64,000 nucleotides of DNA from 34-65-8 sp963529855. Its GTDB lineage: Bacteria; Pseudomonadota; Alphaproteobacteria; Sphingomonadales; Sphingomonadaceae. Under the pieces are notes generated by a model. That model searched no databases, had not been told where the DNA came from, and was given only the letters and a program-made list of their open reading frames with translations. Where the stretch lies: assembly GCA_963529855.1 (NCBI GenBank), contig CAURZK010000006.1, forward strand, positions 62,001 through 126,000, in the 5' to 3' direction. The position numbers and the translations under genes are program-made. Each line of letters begins with the position of its first letter. The first letter of the stretch is position 1. Below are positions 25,586 through 34,918 of this stretch, piece by piece.

Positions 25586-28339
25586 GTGAGAAAATCCCTG
25601 TCCGTGCGCGCCGTTGCTCTGGCCGGAGCTGCCATCGCGATGTTCCCCCAAGTTGCCCAGGCGCAGGACGCCGATGCAGCCGCGACCGGGCAGGAGGCGG
25701 ATGACCCCAACATAATCGTCGTGACAGCGCAGGGTCGCGAGCAATCGCTTGCTGACGTGCCGGTCGCGATTTCGGCGGTGAACGCCGAAACGCTGCAGAA
25801 TTCGGGCGCCAATGACATCCGTCAGCTCAACCAGGTGGCGCCTTCGCTGCTAGTGTCATCGACCGGCACCGAGGCAAACGGTTCGGCGCGTATCCGCGGG
25901 ATCGGCACGGTGGGCGACAACCCGGGTCTCGAGAGCTCGGTTCCGGTGTTTATCGACGGCGTCTATCGCTCGCGTTCGGGCATCGGCCTCAACGAATTGG
26001 GCGAAATCGACCGGGTTGAGGTCCAGCGCGGCCCGCAGGGGACGCTGGGCGGGCGCAACTCTTCCGCCGGCCTCATCAGCATTTATTCGAAGAAGCCCGA
26101 GTTCGACTTCGGCGCCTCGGGCGAGCTGACCTACGGCAACTATGACTTCATGCGCGCGGGCGTCAGCATCACCGGCCCGATCACCGATACCATCGCCGCA
26201 CGGCTCGACGGAATTTGGGTGAAGCGCGACGGGTTCTATACCGACACGACCAATGGCACCGACGTCAATGACCGCGACCGTTATTTCGTGCGTGGACAGT
26301 TGCTGTTCGAGCCGACCGATACCCTGTCGGTACGTCTGATCGGTGACTATACCTTCCGCGACGAGAAATGCTGCGCCGCCACGTATGTCGACAGCAGCGT
26401 CAACCCGTTCGTCGGCAATCTCAATAATCCGTCGACCCCGCTCGCGCCGCTTCAGCCCAATGGTAACAACATCATCAACGTGCTGCGCGACCTCGGTCAG
26501 CCGCTGGCAGGGTTCAATCAGGGGTACGATCGGACCATCTACGTCAGCCCGGGCCGCAGCTTTGCCGGCAAAACCAAGGATTACGGCGTTTCGGCTGAAA
26601 TCAACTGGGAACTGGGTGGCGCCACGCTTACCTCGATCACCGGTTACCGCGAATATCGGTCCGGCCAGGCGTCGGATACAGATTACAGCAGGGTCGACAT
26701 TCTCTATCGCGGGGAAAGCGACGAGGCCTATCGCCAGTTCCACACCTTCACCCAGGAAGTCCGCCTGCAGGGCGAGGCGTTCGATGGCAAGCTCGACTGG
26801 CTGATCGGCGGGTTCTTCGCCAACGAGAAGCTGACCGTGCGCGACAACCTGCGCTTCGGCAGCCAGTACGGCCGGTTCGCGACCTGCCGCGTCGTATCGG
26901 GCGGCGGTCTCGCTCCATTCTATTCTCCGACCGGACAGGGCTGTCTATCGGCGACGGGCCGGGGCTTCATCAGTAGCGGCGCCGCGACCGGCGGTTCGGC
27001 TGCGTTGGGCGGTGTGCTGCTGGCGGCGATCGACCGGCTCGACACGGTCAACGATCGAGGCTCGACGATCGACGACTACCGCCAAGATGACAACAACTGG
27101 GCGCTGTTCACGCACAACATCATCCACGTAACCGATCGGCTCGATCTGACCCTCGGCCTGCGGTATACCAACGACAAGAAGGACTTCTCGGCTACCTTTG
27201 GCAATGACAATACGGCTTGTCCGGCCCAGCAGGCGGCGCTGTCGCCGTTCATTCCGACGCTTGGCGCAACTGCGCTGGGCCTTATCGGCCTCACTTGCCA
27301 GGGCAATTCCACATCCGAACTGAACGGAGTCTCGATCAGCGACGACCGGAAAGAGGACGAATTCACAGGCACTGCAATCCTCTCCTTCAAGGCCACCGAC
27401 GACCTGCTGCTCTACGCGAGCTTTGCGCGGGGCTACAAAGCGGGGGGCTTCAACCTCGATCGTTCGGCCCTTAAGGCACCAATCGCGCCTTTCGGAGGAC
27501 AGGCCGGCACCCAGGCGCTGGTCGGTAATCTGCAGTTCGATCCGGAACTGGTCGACAGCTACGAAATTGGCGCCAAGTACGCGACCGGGCCGTTCAGCCT
27601 GAGCCTGTCTGCATTCCGCTCGGAATTCAGCAACTTCCAGCTGAATACCTTCAACGGGACCGTCTTCCTGGTGCAGACCGTCAACGGCTGCACCGGCGAA
27701 CTCACCGGCGGGCCGGGCGGCGACAGCGATCTCAGCGCGACCACGGGGGCCTGCGCCGCCGACGACGTCAGCTATGGCGTGCTGACGCAGGGTGTTGAGG
27801 TCGAAGCGCAGATGGTACCGGCGCGCAACTTCCGCGTCGCTGCGGGCCTCACCTATGCCAAGACCGAGTATCGCGACGATCTGGTCGGCAACAAGAACGG
27901 CGCACCGCTCGACCCGGCGCTGCGCAAGCTGCCGGGCGACAACCTGTCGAACGCGCCCGAAATCGTCGTCACCGGCAGCATGACCTGGACGCCCGAGATC
28001 GGGAACAGCGGCCTCAGCGGGTTGGTCTATGTCGATACCCGTCTGACCAGCGACTACAACACCGGTTCCGACCTGTTCCCGCAGAAGGAACAGGACGGTT
28101 ATGCGATCGTCAACGCCCGTGTGGGCGTGCGCGGGCCGGACGAGAAGTGGGCGCTGGAATTCTGGGCGCAGAACGTTTTCAACAAGGACTACGCCCAGGT
28201 CGCGATCAACTCGCCGTTCCAGGCGGGCACGACCTCGGCGCCGTTCGTCGACCCCCAATTCCCGGGTGGTCGCCAGATCTTCTCGCAGTTCCTGGCTGAG
28301 CCGCGGACTTACGGCGTTACCGGCCGGTTCCGGTTCTGA
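25586..28339 (+). CDS. TonB-dependent outer-membrane receptor
   Basis: Outer-membrane active transporter of 917 aa. The signal peptide starts VRKSLSVRAVALAGAAIAM and ends near QVAQAQ. A TonB-box-like IIVVTAQGREQ follows at about 48-58, then the plug (LADVPVAISAVNAETLQNSG; RVEVQRGPQGTLGGRNSS), and a beta barrel to the terminal aromatic residue (GVTGRFRF). GGAGG eight bases before GTG 25586 picks this start over TTG 25568. The ligand is unknown: iron chelates, cobalamin, carbohydrates or aromatic compounds are all transported by this family in sphingomonads. No partner genes are adjacent. Confidence 0.93.
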   Translation: MRKSLSVRAVALAGAAIAMFPQVAQAQDADAAATGQEADDPNIIVVTAQGREQSLADVPVAISAVNAETLQNSGANDIRQLNQVAPSLLVSSTGTEANGSARIRGIGTVGDNPGLESSVPVFIDGVYRSRSGIGLNELGEIDRVEVQRGPQGTLGGRNSSAGLISIYSKKPEFDFGASGELTYGNYDFMRAGVSITGPITDTIAARLDGIWVKRDGFYTDTTNGTDVNDRDRYFVRGQLLFEPTDTLSVRLIGDYTFRDEKCCAATYVDSSVNPFVGNLNNPSTPLAPLQPNGNNIINVLRDLGQPLAGFNQGYDRTIYVSPGRSFAGKTKDYGVSAEINWELGGATLTSITGYREYRSGQASDTDYSRVDILYRGESDEAYRQFHTFTQEVRLQGEAFDGKLDWLIGGFFANEKLTVRDNLRFGSQYGRFATCRVVSGGGLAPFYSPTGQGCLSATGRGFISSGAATGGSAALGGVLLAAIDRLDTVNDRGSTIDDYRQDDNNWALFTHNIIHVTDRLDLTLGLRYTNDKKDFSATFGNDNTACPAQQAALSPFIPTLGATALGLIGLTCQGNSTSELNGVSISDDRKEDEFTGTAILSFKATDDLLLYASFARGYKAGGFNLDRSALKAPIAPFGGQAGTQALVGNLQFDPELVDSYEIGAKYATGPFSLSLSAFRSEFSNFQLNTFNGTVFLVQTVNGCTGELTGGPGGDSDLSATTGACAADDVSYGVLTQGVEVEAQMVPARNFRVAAGLTYAKTEYRDDLVGNKNGAPLDPALRKLPGDNLSNAPEIVVTGSMTWTPEIGNSGLSGLVYVDTRLTSDYNTGSDLFPQKEQDGYAIVNARVGVRGPDEKWALEFWAQNVFNKDYAQVAINSPFQAGTTSAPFVDPQFPGGRQIFSQFLAEPRTYGVTGRFRF

Positions 28340-28360
28340 TCGCAGCTGCCGAAGTATGGA

Positions 28361-28389
28361 AAGGGGCGCCACCAGGCGCCCCTTTTTTT
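28361..28389 (+). terminator. Rho-independent terminator after the TonB-dependent receptor
   Basis: GGGGCGCC (28363-28370), loop ACCA, GGCGCCCC (28375-28382), then seven T (28383-28389). A strong intrinsic terminator 22 bases after the receptor stop. It lies between two convergent genes and is one of few such terminators in the window. Confidence 0.93.
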
Positions 28390-28391
28390 AT

Positions 28392-29054
28392 TCATTCGCG
28401 CGGGCCGAACAGCGCCGAACCCACCCGCACGTGGGTCGCACCGAGCATGACGGCGGTTTCGTAATCCTCGCTCATGCCCATGCTCAGTCCGGCAAGGCCG
28501 TTGTCTGCTGCAAGCTTGGCGAGCAGGGCAAAGAACGGTGCTGGCTCGATGCCTGCAGGCGGCAAGCACATCAGGCCGGCCACGAGAATGCCGGCATTGC
28601 GGGCCTGGTCGATCAATCGGGGCAAATCTGCGACTGCGCAGCCACCCTTCTGTTCTTCCGCACCGATGTTGACCTGAATGAAGCAGGGCACCCGGTGCCC
28701 TGCCTTGTCCATTGCCCGGCCAAGCGCTGTCACCAGGCCGGGCCGGTCGAGCGAATGGATCGCGTCGAACAGTGCCACTGCCTCGTCAGCCTTGTTGGAC
28801 TGGAGCTGGCCAATCAGGTGAAGCTGGACGTCGCCATAAACCTCGCGCAGCGCAGGCCACTTTTCCGCCGCTTCCTGCACGCGGTTTTCACCGAACACCC
28901 GATGCCCCTGGCGCAGCAGCGGTTCGATCGCAGAGGGGGGATGCGTCTTGCTCACTGCGATCAGCGTGACGCTTTCGGGATCGCGCCGCACCGCCTTGCT
29001 GGCCTGCGCGATACCGGCTTGAATACGGGCGAGGGGAGTGTCTGCCATTTCCAT
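28392..29054 (-). CDS. yggS: YggS/PLPBP family pyridoxal-phosphate homeostasis protein
   Basis: Single-domain PLP-binding protein of 220 aa. The lysine motif is TLIAVSKTHPPSAIEPLLRQ, with FGENRVQEA, LHLIGQLQSNKA and the C-terminal LSMGMSEDYETAVMLGATHV phosphate-binding stretch. Members buffer PLP and affect amino-acid and thiamine-linked metabolism; no enzymatic reaction is established. Either ATG 29054 or 29048 may be used. The former lies nine bases after a minus-strand TTATAG, which would make the mRNA almost leaderless. Confidence 0.93.
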   Translation of the reverse strand: MEMADTPLARIQAGIAQASKAVRRDPESVTLIAVSKTHPPSAIEPLLRQGHRVFGENRVQEAAEKWPALREVYGDVQLHLIGQLQSNKADEAVALFDAIHSLDRPGLVTALGRAMDKAGHRVPCFIQVNIGAEEQKGGCAVADLPRLIDQARNAGILVAGLMCLPPAGIEPAPFFALLAKLAADNGLAGLSMGMSEDYETAVMLGATHVRVGSALFGPRE

Positions 29055-29063
29055 GCGCGCGCG

Positions 29064-29070
29064 CTATAAC
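29064..29070. promoter_or_regulatory. Shared -10 core of divergent yggS and thiE-like promoters
   Basis: The sequence CTATAAC reads TATAAC on plus (29065-29070) and TTATAG on minus (29069-29064). The thiE-like ATG is six bases away on one side and the yggS ATG nine bases away on the other. Matching -35 elements are weak, so the call rests on spacing and on the lack of Shine-Dalgarno sequences. Confidence 0.4.
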
Positions 29071-29076
29071 GTCGCG

Positions 29077-29607
29077 ATGCATCTGCGCCAGTCCCTGCCA
29101 TTGCTCTGGCTGCTGTCCGATGCGCGCAACGACGCGCGTCTGGAAGGGGCACTGGCGAGGCTGCCGGAAGGATCGGGATTCGTTTACCGGCACTATCACC
29201 TGACAGGATCGGAACGCGCCGCCCGGTTCGACACGCTGGCCCGCATTGCGCGGGAACATCGACACATAGTCATCGTGGCAGGCGATGCGGCTGCGGCAAG
29301 GCAGCTTGGAGCGGACGGCCTGTACGGCCCCCCCGCCATTTTGCGCGATGCACAGGGCCTGCGGCTCGGCGCCGCGCACCACGGGGCGGAAATTCAGGCA
29401 GCGGCTGAAGCCGGGGCCGATGCATTGTTCCTGTCGCCGGTATTTCCCACCCGATCGCACCCCGGGGCAACCGTGCTGGGCGTCCACGGATTTCACGTTC
29501 TCGCACAGCAATCACCTGTGCCAGTAATTGCGCTTGGCGGGATGACTCAGGCGCGTGCAAGCGAACTTGCCTGGCCGCGCTGGGGGGCGATCGACGGGCT
29601 GGCATAG
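29077..29607 (+). CDS. Thiamine phosphate synthase (ThiE/TenI-like)
   Basis: TIM-barrel protein of 176 aa, shorter than the usual 200-220. The conserved phosphate-binding loops are recognisable: GADALFLSPVFPTRSHPGA and VPVIALGGMTQARASEL. ThiE joins hydroxymethylpyrimidine diphosphate and thiazole phosphate; TenI-like relatives aromatise the thiazole instead, so the exact reaction is uncertain. The ATG at 29077 has no Shine-Dalgarno but lies six bases after TATAAC. It is divergent from yggS and 85 bases before ftsK. Confidence 0.75.
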   Translation: MHLRQSLPLLWLLSDARNDARLEGALARLPEGSGFVYRHYHLTGSERAARFDTLARIAREHRHIVIVAGDAAAARQLGADGLYGPPAILRDAQGLRLGAAHHGAEIQAAAEAGADALFLSPVFPTRSHPGATVLGVHGFHVLAQQSPVPVIALGGMTQARASELAWPRWGAIDGLA

Positions 29608-29692
29608 CCACTCGGACGGGCGCAACCTGCTTGACCGCGAGTCCGGCAGAATTCATCATGGTCATTCAACGGGAAGCAGGGGTATTTTTTGC

Positions 29693-32050
29693 ATGGCCAC
29701 CCGCGCCATCGGTAAGGCACAGCCAGCGGACTGGAAGGTTGCCTTCCGTCGTTCGCTGCGGCGCGCAACGCAAATGGCGGGCGCCGCCGTGCTGCTGGGC
29801 GCCACGATATTCCTCGGCCTGTCGCTGGCGAGCTATACCCAGACCGACCCGAGTGGATCGACCGCGGCATCAGGCGCCGACATCGCCAACTGGATGGGTG
29901 CAAGCGGGGCCTGGGTGGCGGACAAGGCGCTGGTTGCGTTCGGCCTTACCTCCGTCCTTTTGTTGCCGCTGCTCTACGTCTTTGCGCGCAAGCTGTGGCG
30001 CGACGTGGAGGAGGAAGACCGGGACGAGAGCACCCGGTGGTGGCGCCCGGTGGCGGCACTGCTGCTCGCAATGCTGCTGATTGCTTCCGTTTTGTCGCTG
30101 ACCTTCGAAGGGCCGGGCGGCACGCTGCCAGCATCGGTCGGCGGGGTCGGCGGCCTGCTTGGCGCACATGCGATCGAAGCGGTCGCCGGGCGGTTGCCCG
30201 AAGCGGTGCGCGGTTGGGCCATACTGGGCCTTGCACTGGCGGCCCTGGCCGGCGGCGTTGCCCTGGTCACGCGCGTCTTCGCGCTCGATTGGCGTGCGCT
30301 GCTGACGCTTCCCCGGTTCCTTCACCGCGCCCCGGCGCTGCCCGACTTGCCGTGGCTACGCCGCCGCCCGGCCGGCGAGGTGGTGGAACAGCCACGTGCC
30401 GAACGCCGCGCCCGTGCACGGATCGTTACTGAACCGACCCCCGACCAGCCGGAGCGCCGGGCGCCTGAAATCACCGATCCCAGCGCCCCACCGAAAAAGG
30501 CTGTGCTCGCCAGCGCCAAACAGCGCGACATGTTCGCCAGCTTCCAGCTTCCCAGCCTCGACCTGCTGGCAGAAGCACCGGTGGACAAGGCGCCCAAGCT
30601 CGACAAGCTGTCGCTGGAGCGCAACGCGCGCCTGCTCGAAACCGTGCTCGACGATTTCAACGTCAAGGGCGAGATCACCGCGGTTCGCACCGGGCCGGTC
30701 GTCACCATGTACGAGCTGGAGCCCGCACCCGGTATCAAGGCCAGCCGCGTGGTTGGCCTGGCCGAGGACATCGCACGGAACATGAGCGCGATCAGTGCGC
30801 GCGTCGCGCCGATTCCCGGCCGCACGGTCATGGGGATCGAACTGCCCAACGCCGACCGCCAGATGGTCAGCTTCCGCGAGCTTGCCTCCTGCGCGGCTTT
30901 TGCCGAAAACAAGGGCAACCTGCCGATCATCCTGGGCAAGGATATCGCGGGCGAACCGATCGTGGCGGATCTTGCCGCGATGCCGCACTTGCTGGTCGCG
31001 GGCACGACGGGCTCGGGCAAATCGGTCGGCCTCAACACGATCCTGCTGTCACTGCTCTACCGGTTCACGCCGGAAGAGTGCCGGATGATCCTGATCGATC
31101 CCAAGGTGCTGGAACTCAACACCTACGACGACATCCCGCATCTGCTTTCACCCGTGGTGACCGAACCGCACAAGTCGGTTCGCGCGCTCAAGTGGGCGGT
31201 CGAGGAGATGGAACGGCGCTATCGCATGATGAGCAGCGTCAATTCGCGCAATATCGGCGGCTTCAACGAAAAGGTCCGGGCCGCGATCGCCAAGGGCGCG
31301 CCGCTTGGCCGCCGGGTCATGGCGGGCTTCGATCCCGATACGGGCGACGAGATTTACGAGGAAGAACAGCTCGATTACGCACCCCTGCCGCAGATCGTGC
31401 TGATCGTGGACGAACTGGCCGACCTCATGGTCACGGTCGGCAAGGAGATCGAGGTGCTGATCCAGCGCCTCAGCCAGAAATCGCGCGCGGCGGGCATCCA
31501 CCTGATCATGGCCACGCAGCGCCCGAGCGTCGACGTCATCACCGGCGTGATCAAGGCGAACCTGCCCACGCGCATCAGCTTCAAGGTGACGAGCCGGATC
31601 GACAGCCGCACCATCCTGGGCGAACAGGGCGCCGAGCAGCTGCTGGGCAAGGGCGACATGCTCTACAAGCCCAACACCGGCGCAACCGTGCGCGTTCACG
31701 GCCCGTTCGTGAGCGACGAGGAGGTCGAGCGGGTGGCCGACCACTGGCGCGCGCAGGGTAAGCCCGAATACGTCGATGCCGTGACCGAGGAGCCGGAAGA
31801 TGGTGGCTTCACGTTCGAGGACGAACTAACAGCCAGCGACAATCCGGAAGAACGCAAGTACCGCCAAGCGTGCCAGATCGTGTTCGAGAACCAGAAGGCG
31901 AGCGGATCGTGGCTCCAGCGCCAGATGGGCGTGGGCTACAACACGGCCGCCAAGTGGATCGAACGGATGGAAGAGGACGGCCTCGTCGGCCCAGCCAACC
32001 ACGTTGGCCGACGCGAAATCTTCCGCGACCGCGACGGCAATCCCATTTGA
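29693..32050 (+). CDS. ftsK: FtsK/SpoIIIE-type DNA translocase
   Basis: Septum-located DNA pump for chromosome segregation; 785 aa. The N-terminal 215 residues contain about four membrane segments. A charged linker (about 220-300) follows. The motor has Walker A (VAGTTGSGKSVGLNT), Walker B (QIVLIVDELADLMV) and MATQRPSVDVITGVIKAN. The C-terminal gamma winged helix (QRQMGVGYNTAAKWIERME) reads polar DNA motifs. The start ATG 29693 matches the first charged residues before TM1. It ends one base before the convergent GDYXXLXY gene. Confidence 0.95.
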   Translation: MATRAIGKAQPADWKVAFRRSLRRATQMAGAAVLLGATIFLGLSLASYTQTDPSGSTAASGADIANWMGASGAWVADKALVAFGLTSVLLLPLLYVFARKLWRDVEEEDRDESTRWWRPVAALLLAMLLIASVLSLTFEGPGGTLPASVGGVGGLLGAHAIEAVAGRLPEAVRGWAILGLALAALAGGVALVTRVFALDWRALLTLPRFLHRAPALPDLPWLRRRPAGEVVEQPRAERRARARIVTEPTPDQPERRAPEITDPSAPPKKAVLASAKQRDMFASFQLPSLDLLAEAPVDKAPKLDKLSLERNARLLETVLDDFNVKGEITAVRTGPVVTMYELEPAPGIKASRVVGLAEDIARNMSAISARVAPIPGRTVMGIELPNADRQMVSFRELASCAAFAENKGNLPIILGKDIAGEPIVADLAAMPHLLVAGTTGSGKSVGLNTILLSLLYRFTPEECRMILIDPKVLELNTYDDIPHLLSPVVTEPHKSVRALKWAVEEMERRYRMMSSVNSRNIGGFNEKVRAAIAKGAPLGRRVMAGFDPDTGDEIYEEEQLDYAPLPQIVLIVDELADLMVTVGKEIEVLIQRLSQKSRAAGIHLIMATQRPSVDVITGVIKANLPTRISFKVTSRIDSRTILGEQGAEQLLGKGDMLYKPNTGATVRVHGPFVSDEEVERVADHWRAQGKPEYVDAVTEEPEDGGFTFEDELTASDNPEERKYRQACQIVFENQKASGSWLQRQMGVGYNTAAKWIERMEEDGLVGPANHVGRREIFRDRDGNPI

Positions 32051-32051
32051 G

Positions 32052-32585
32052 TTATCGCGCGGGCGAGACCACCGGGGGCGGCGGCGCTTCGGGTTGCCGC
32101 GCTCTACGCTCCGTCGGGGTAGCAGGACGAAATTCGATCCCGCGCGGTACGATCAGTCCGTCGTCGCGCAAGCGAAACCGCAAGATCGCGACCTGATCGG
32201 GATCGGCTATCGCGCGTTCGAATTCACGCGCGCGCGCCTGGGCAATGTAATAGCGGCCGCTGGCGAGGTTGCCAGTGCCCTGGTCGGCGCGCAAGCGATG
32301 TTCGCATTCGCCCGATGCCGGGGCAACACGATCGATCGAGGGCGCGCTACCCGTAATGCAAAGATCACCCGTCGGCACGTCAAATGGCGTAGCGCGGGCG
32401 AGGCCAGGCCACTCGTACCGATAGAGCACGTAATGCCCGCGCAGAAGATCGCGCGGGTCGTAACCGCTGATGGTGACCTCCCAGTCGGTTCCCTGGCGGC
32501 TGCGCCAATCGCTCCAGCCCCACAGCGCCCCAAGGCCGACAAGCGGAAGTGCGAGCGCCGCGAGGGCCAAGCGGGCGCGGTTCAT
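32052..32585 (-). CDS. GDYXXLXY domain protein
   Basis: Protein of 177 aa with one N-terminal membrane anchor (ALAALALPLVGLGALWGW) and a domain beginning at the signature LLRGHYVLYRYEW. This family is regularly encoded next to DUF2157 proteins and has no known biochemical role. The start overlaps the stop of the DUF2157 gene by four bases, so the pair should be made together. The C-terminus is proline-rich. Confidence 0.8.
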   Translation of the reverse strand: MNRARLALAALALPLVGLGALWGWSDWRSRQGTDWEVTISGYDPRDLLRGHYVLYRYEWPGLARATPFDVPTGDLCITGSAPSIDRVAPASGECEHRLRADQGTGNLASGRYYIAQARAREFERAIADPDQVAILRFRLRDDGLIVPRGIEFRPATPTERRARQPEAPPPPVVSPAR

Positions 32586-33721
32586 GCGGCAGGCTCCTTC
32601 GTCGGCGCGAACCGGCGGGTGATCTTGACCGCACCCCAGGCGACAGCCAGGATCAACACCCCGGCCAGGATCAGTCCGAAGCCGCTGGTAAGCAGATCCG
32701 TCGCCAATTCGAAGCTCAACACGATCAGCCGCAGCGCAACCACCGCCACAGCAAGCTGAAACAGCCCGCGCCAGCTGGCGAACAACGCGCAGGTTGCAAT
32801 CGCGACCCACAGGGCCATGAACAGCAAGCCCGGCGCCAGCTGCGTGCCCGACACGGGATAGGCCAGAAACACCGCAATCCCGGCCGCAGCCAGGATCATC
32901 GCCGTCGCATTACCGGACCGCGTCGGCCGAGACAGCGCGAGCAGTCCTGCCGCAGCCAGCGCAGTTCCGGCGCGAATGGTCAATCCGGGGAACGTCGGGC
33001 CGTCAGACCCGAACGCTGCGATACTTGCGGCAAGGCATACAACAGAAGCGCCGCCCACGGCATAGGCGAGAGCAAATTCCTCCAGCCGTTCCCACAAGGC
33101 CGCGCGCGGTGATCGCATCCGCATCCATGCCGCTGCCGGGGCGATCAGCACGGGCAGGGCTGTCGCCAGCGCACCCATCCGGTCAGGCGGACCTTCGCGG
33201 CGTACAAGCGGCGAATCGATCGTCCAGGCGAAATCCCAGACCACCAGCAGCAACGGCAGGAACAACAGGGCCGCCGCCAGCCAGCTCTGACCTCGTAACA
33301 GCAGGAGCGGGGCAAACAGGGCCAGCCACAGCGCAGTCGGTTGCCACAGGGGCGAGCTGGTCTGGTACACCTGCCCGATATGGCCAAAGAACGCGAGGCC
33401 GAGCATGCCCAGCAGGAACAGCGCCGCTTCCAGCCCCCAGGGATGGTTGCGTTCGAGCCGATCGCCGCGCAGCGCGATGTAGCCGGTGAGCGCGCCGATC
33501 AGAGCGAGGTGAATCGCCAGGCGCAATGCCCCGGGCACGGCTTCCCAATTGGCTGCGGCGACCGAAATCACGCCGAGACCGATCGCCAGGGCGCCGATTC
33601 CGATGGCCGCCCACAGGCCGAGTGGCCGTTCGTGCTGCCGTTCCCATTCGATAATGCGCGCGACTGCACTCTCGTCGATCAGGCCGGCTTCCCGCCACGC
33701 GCGCAGCTTGCGTTCGCTCAT
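32582..33721 (-). CDS. DUF2157 membrane protein
   Basis: Membrane protein of 379 aa. A soluble N-terminal region (about 1-40; KLRAWREAGLIDESAVARII) is the DUF2157 hallmark and is followed by about ten hydrophobic segments. Its function is unknown. It is paired with the GDYXXLXY protein, as in many proteobacteria, which suggests a two-part envelope complex. The ATG at 33721 (MSERKLRAW) is preferred over an upstream in-frame ATG that would enter the neighbouring terminator. Confidence 0.85.
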   Translation of the reverse strand: MSERKLRAWREAGLIDESAVARIIEWERQHERPLGLWAAIGIGALAIGLGVISVAAANWEAVPGALRLAIHLALIGALTGYIALRGDRLERNHPWGLEAALFLLGMLGLAFFGHIGQVYQTSSPLWQPTALWLALFAPLLLLRGQSWLAAALLFLPLLLVVWDFAWTIDSPLVRREGPPDRMGALATALPVLIAPAAAWMRMRSPRAALWERLEEFALAYAVGGASVVCLAASIAAFGSDGPTFPGLTIRAGTALAAAGLLALSRPTRSGNATAMILAAAGIAVFLAYPVSGTQLAPGLLFMALWVAIATCALFASWRGLFQLAVAVVALRLIVLSFELATDLLTSGFGLILAGVLILAVAWGAVKITRRFAPTKEPAA

Positions 33722-33748
33722 CGCAGCGAGGTCTAGCTGCCTCTCGCA

Positions 33749-33780
33749 CAAAAGCAAACGCCGCCCCTTGCGGAGCGGCG
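33749..33780 (-). terminator. Intrinsic terminator after pstS
   Basis: On the minus strand a 9-bp stem (33780-33772 with 33767-33759, one G-T pair) closes a GCAA tetraloop and is followed by TTTGCTTTTGT. It lies 26 bases after the pstS stop and isolates the Pho unit from the DUF2157 pair. Confidence 0.85.
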
Positions 33781-33805
33781 CTGCTTCGGATCGAGGGAAG
33801 TCAGA

Positions 33806-34852
33806 CTATTCGAGGTCGGCCGCGGTAAGCGCGGTGAGTTCGGTCGCCTTGCGGGTGTTCGCGGCGAGTACGTCGTCGGGCGAGGCAATCAGGCCGATGG
33901 CCGTCAGCGGCCCGTCCCGGCCCCAGCTCTTGGTCCATTGGGCAACGAATTCCTTCAGGCCCGGGATCGCATCGAGGTGGGCCTTCTTGATGTAGACGAA
34001 CATCGCGCGGGCAGCGGGGTAGTTGCCGGCCGAAACGTTTTCGTAAGTCGGGGTCACGCCATTGATGGGCAGGCCTTGGACCTTGCCGCTGTTTTCCTCG
34101 AGGAAGGAATAGCCAAAAATGCCGACTGCCTGCGGATTGCCGGCGATCTTCTGGACGATCAGGTTGTCCTGTTCGCCCTGATCGACATACTTGCCGTCGC
34201 TGCGCACTTCGGTGCAGATCTGTTCGTGGCGGTCTTCGTCGCTTTCAGCGAGCGCTTCCATCTCAGGATTGCTGTCGCAGCCGATCTCGAGAATCAGTTC
34301 CTTCAGCGAATCGCGGGTGCCCGAGGTCGAGGGCGGACCATAGACCAGGATCGGAACATCCGGCAGCGACGGGTCGACATCGGCCCAGGTCTGCGCCGTC
34401 TGTTCTTCGCCGAACGGACGCGCGGCAATCGCCTTGTAAACGATCTCCGGGGTCAGGTTCATGTTGATCCCGCCATTGGCAGAGGCGAACACAAGCCCGT
34501 CGAGACCGATCTGCAGCTCGACCACGTCGGTCACGCCATTGGCCTGACAGGTGGCGAGTTCGCTCGCCTTCATTCGGCGCGAGGCGTTGGCCACATCGGG
34601 ATGCTGGGGGCCCACGCCGCCGCAGAACAGGTTGATCCCGGCGCCGGTACCGGTCGATTCAATCAGTGGCGAACCGAACTGCGGATTGGAGCGGGTGAAT
34701 TCCTCGGCCACCTTCTTGGCGAAGGGGAATACGGTCGACGAGCCGACGACGCGCACTGCGTCGCGCGTGCCACCGCCCGAACCGGCATCGCCGCACGCGG
34801 CAAGCGCGAGCGAGGACAAGGCAGCAAATGCGATAGTCTTGGTCAGTTTCAT
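33806..34852 (-). CDS. pstS: Phosphate-binding lipoprotein of the Pst ABC transporter
   Basis: Periplasmic high-affinity phosphate receptor, 348 aa. The signal peptide ends in a lipobox (SLALAAC), so it should be anchored. Phosphate-binding motifs include VVGSSTVFPFAKKVAEEF, ESTGTGAG and PPSTSGTRDSLKEL. GGGGGA stands before the ATG at 34852. A Pho-box-like repeat at 34895-34914 supports PhoB control. pstC, pstA and pstB are not in the window, so the permease must be encoded elsewhere. The gene follows a phosphate-type porin on the same strand. Confidence 0.93.
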   Translation of the reverse strand: MKLTKTIAFAALSSLALAACGDAGSGGGTRDAVRVVGSSTVFPFAKKVAEEFTRSNPQFGSPLIESTGTGAGINLFCGGVGPQHPDVANASRRMKASELATCQANGVTDVVELQIGLDGLVFASANGGINMNLTPEIVYKAIAARPFGEEQTAQTWADVDPSLPDVPILVYGPPSTSGTRDSLKELILEIGCDSNPEMEALAESDEDRHEQICTEVRSDGKYVDQGEQDNLIVQKIAGNPQAVGIFGYSFLEENSGKVQGLPINGVTPTYENVSAGNYPAARAMFVYIKKAHLDAIPGLKEFVAQWTKSWGRDGPLTAIGLIASPDDVLAANTRKATELTALTAADLE

Positions 34853-34894
34853 GGGAGTTCCCCCGTGGATGGTCTCGGCGCGCTTAGGCGCCAG

Positions 34895-34914
34895 TTGTGA
34901 CAGGCTTGTGACAA
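34895..34914 (-). promoter_or_regulatory. Pho box upstream of pstS
   Basis: On the minus strand the site reads TTGTCAC-AAGC-CTGTCAC-AA, a 7-4-7 direct repeat close to the PhoB consensus CTGTCAT-N4-CTGTCAT. It ends 43 bases before the pstS ATG and sits just beside the 3' end of the porin gene. Confidence 0.82.
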
Positions 34915-34918
34915 GCTG

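Noticed and set aside
26945..28372. Long minus-strand frame opposite the TonB-dependent receptor
   Set aside because: Arg/Ala-rich, no domain pattern, and wholly inside a well-supported receptor gene and its terminator.
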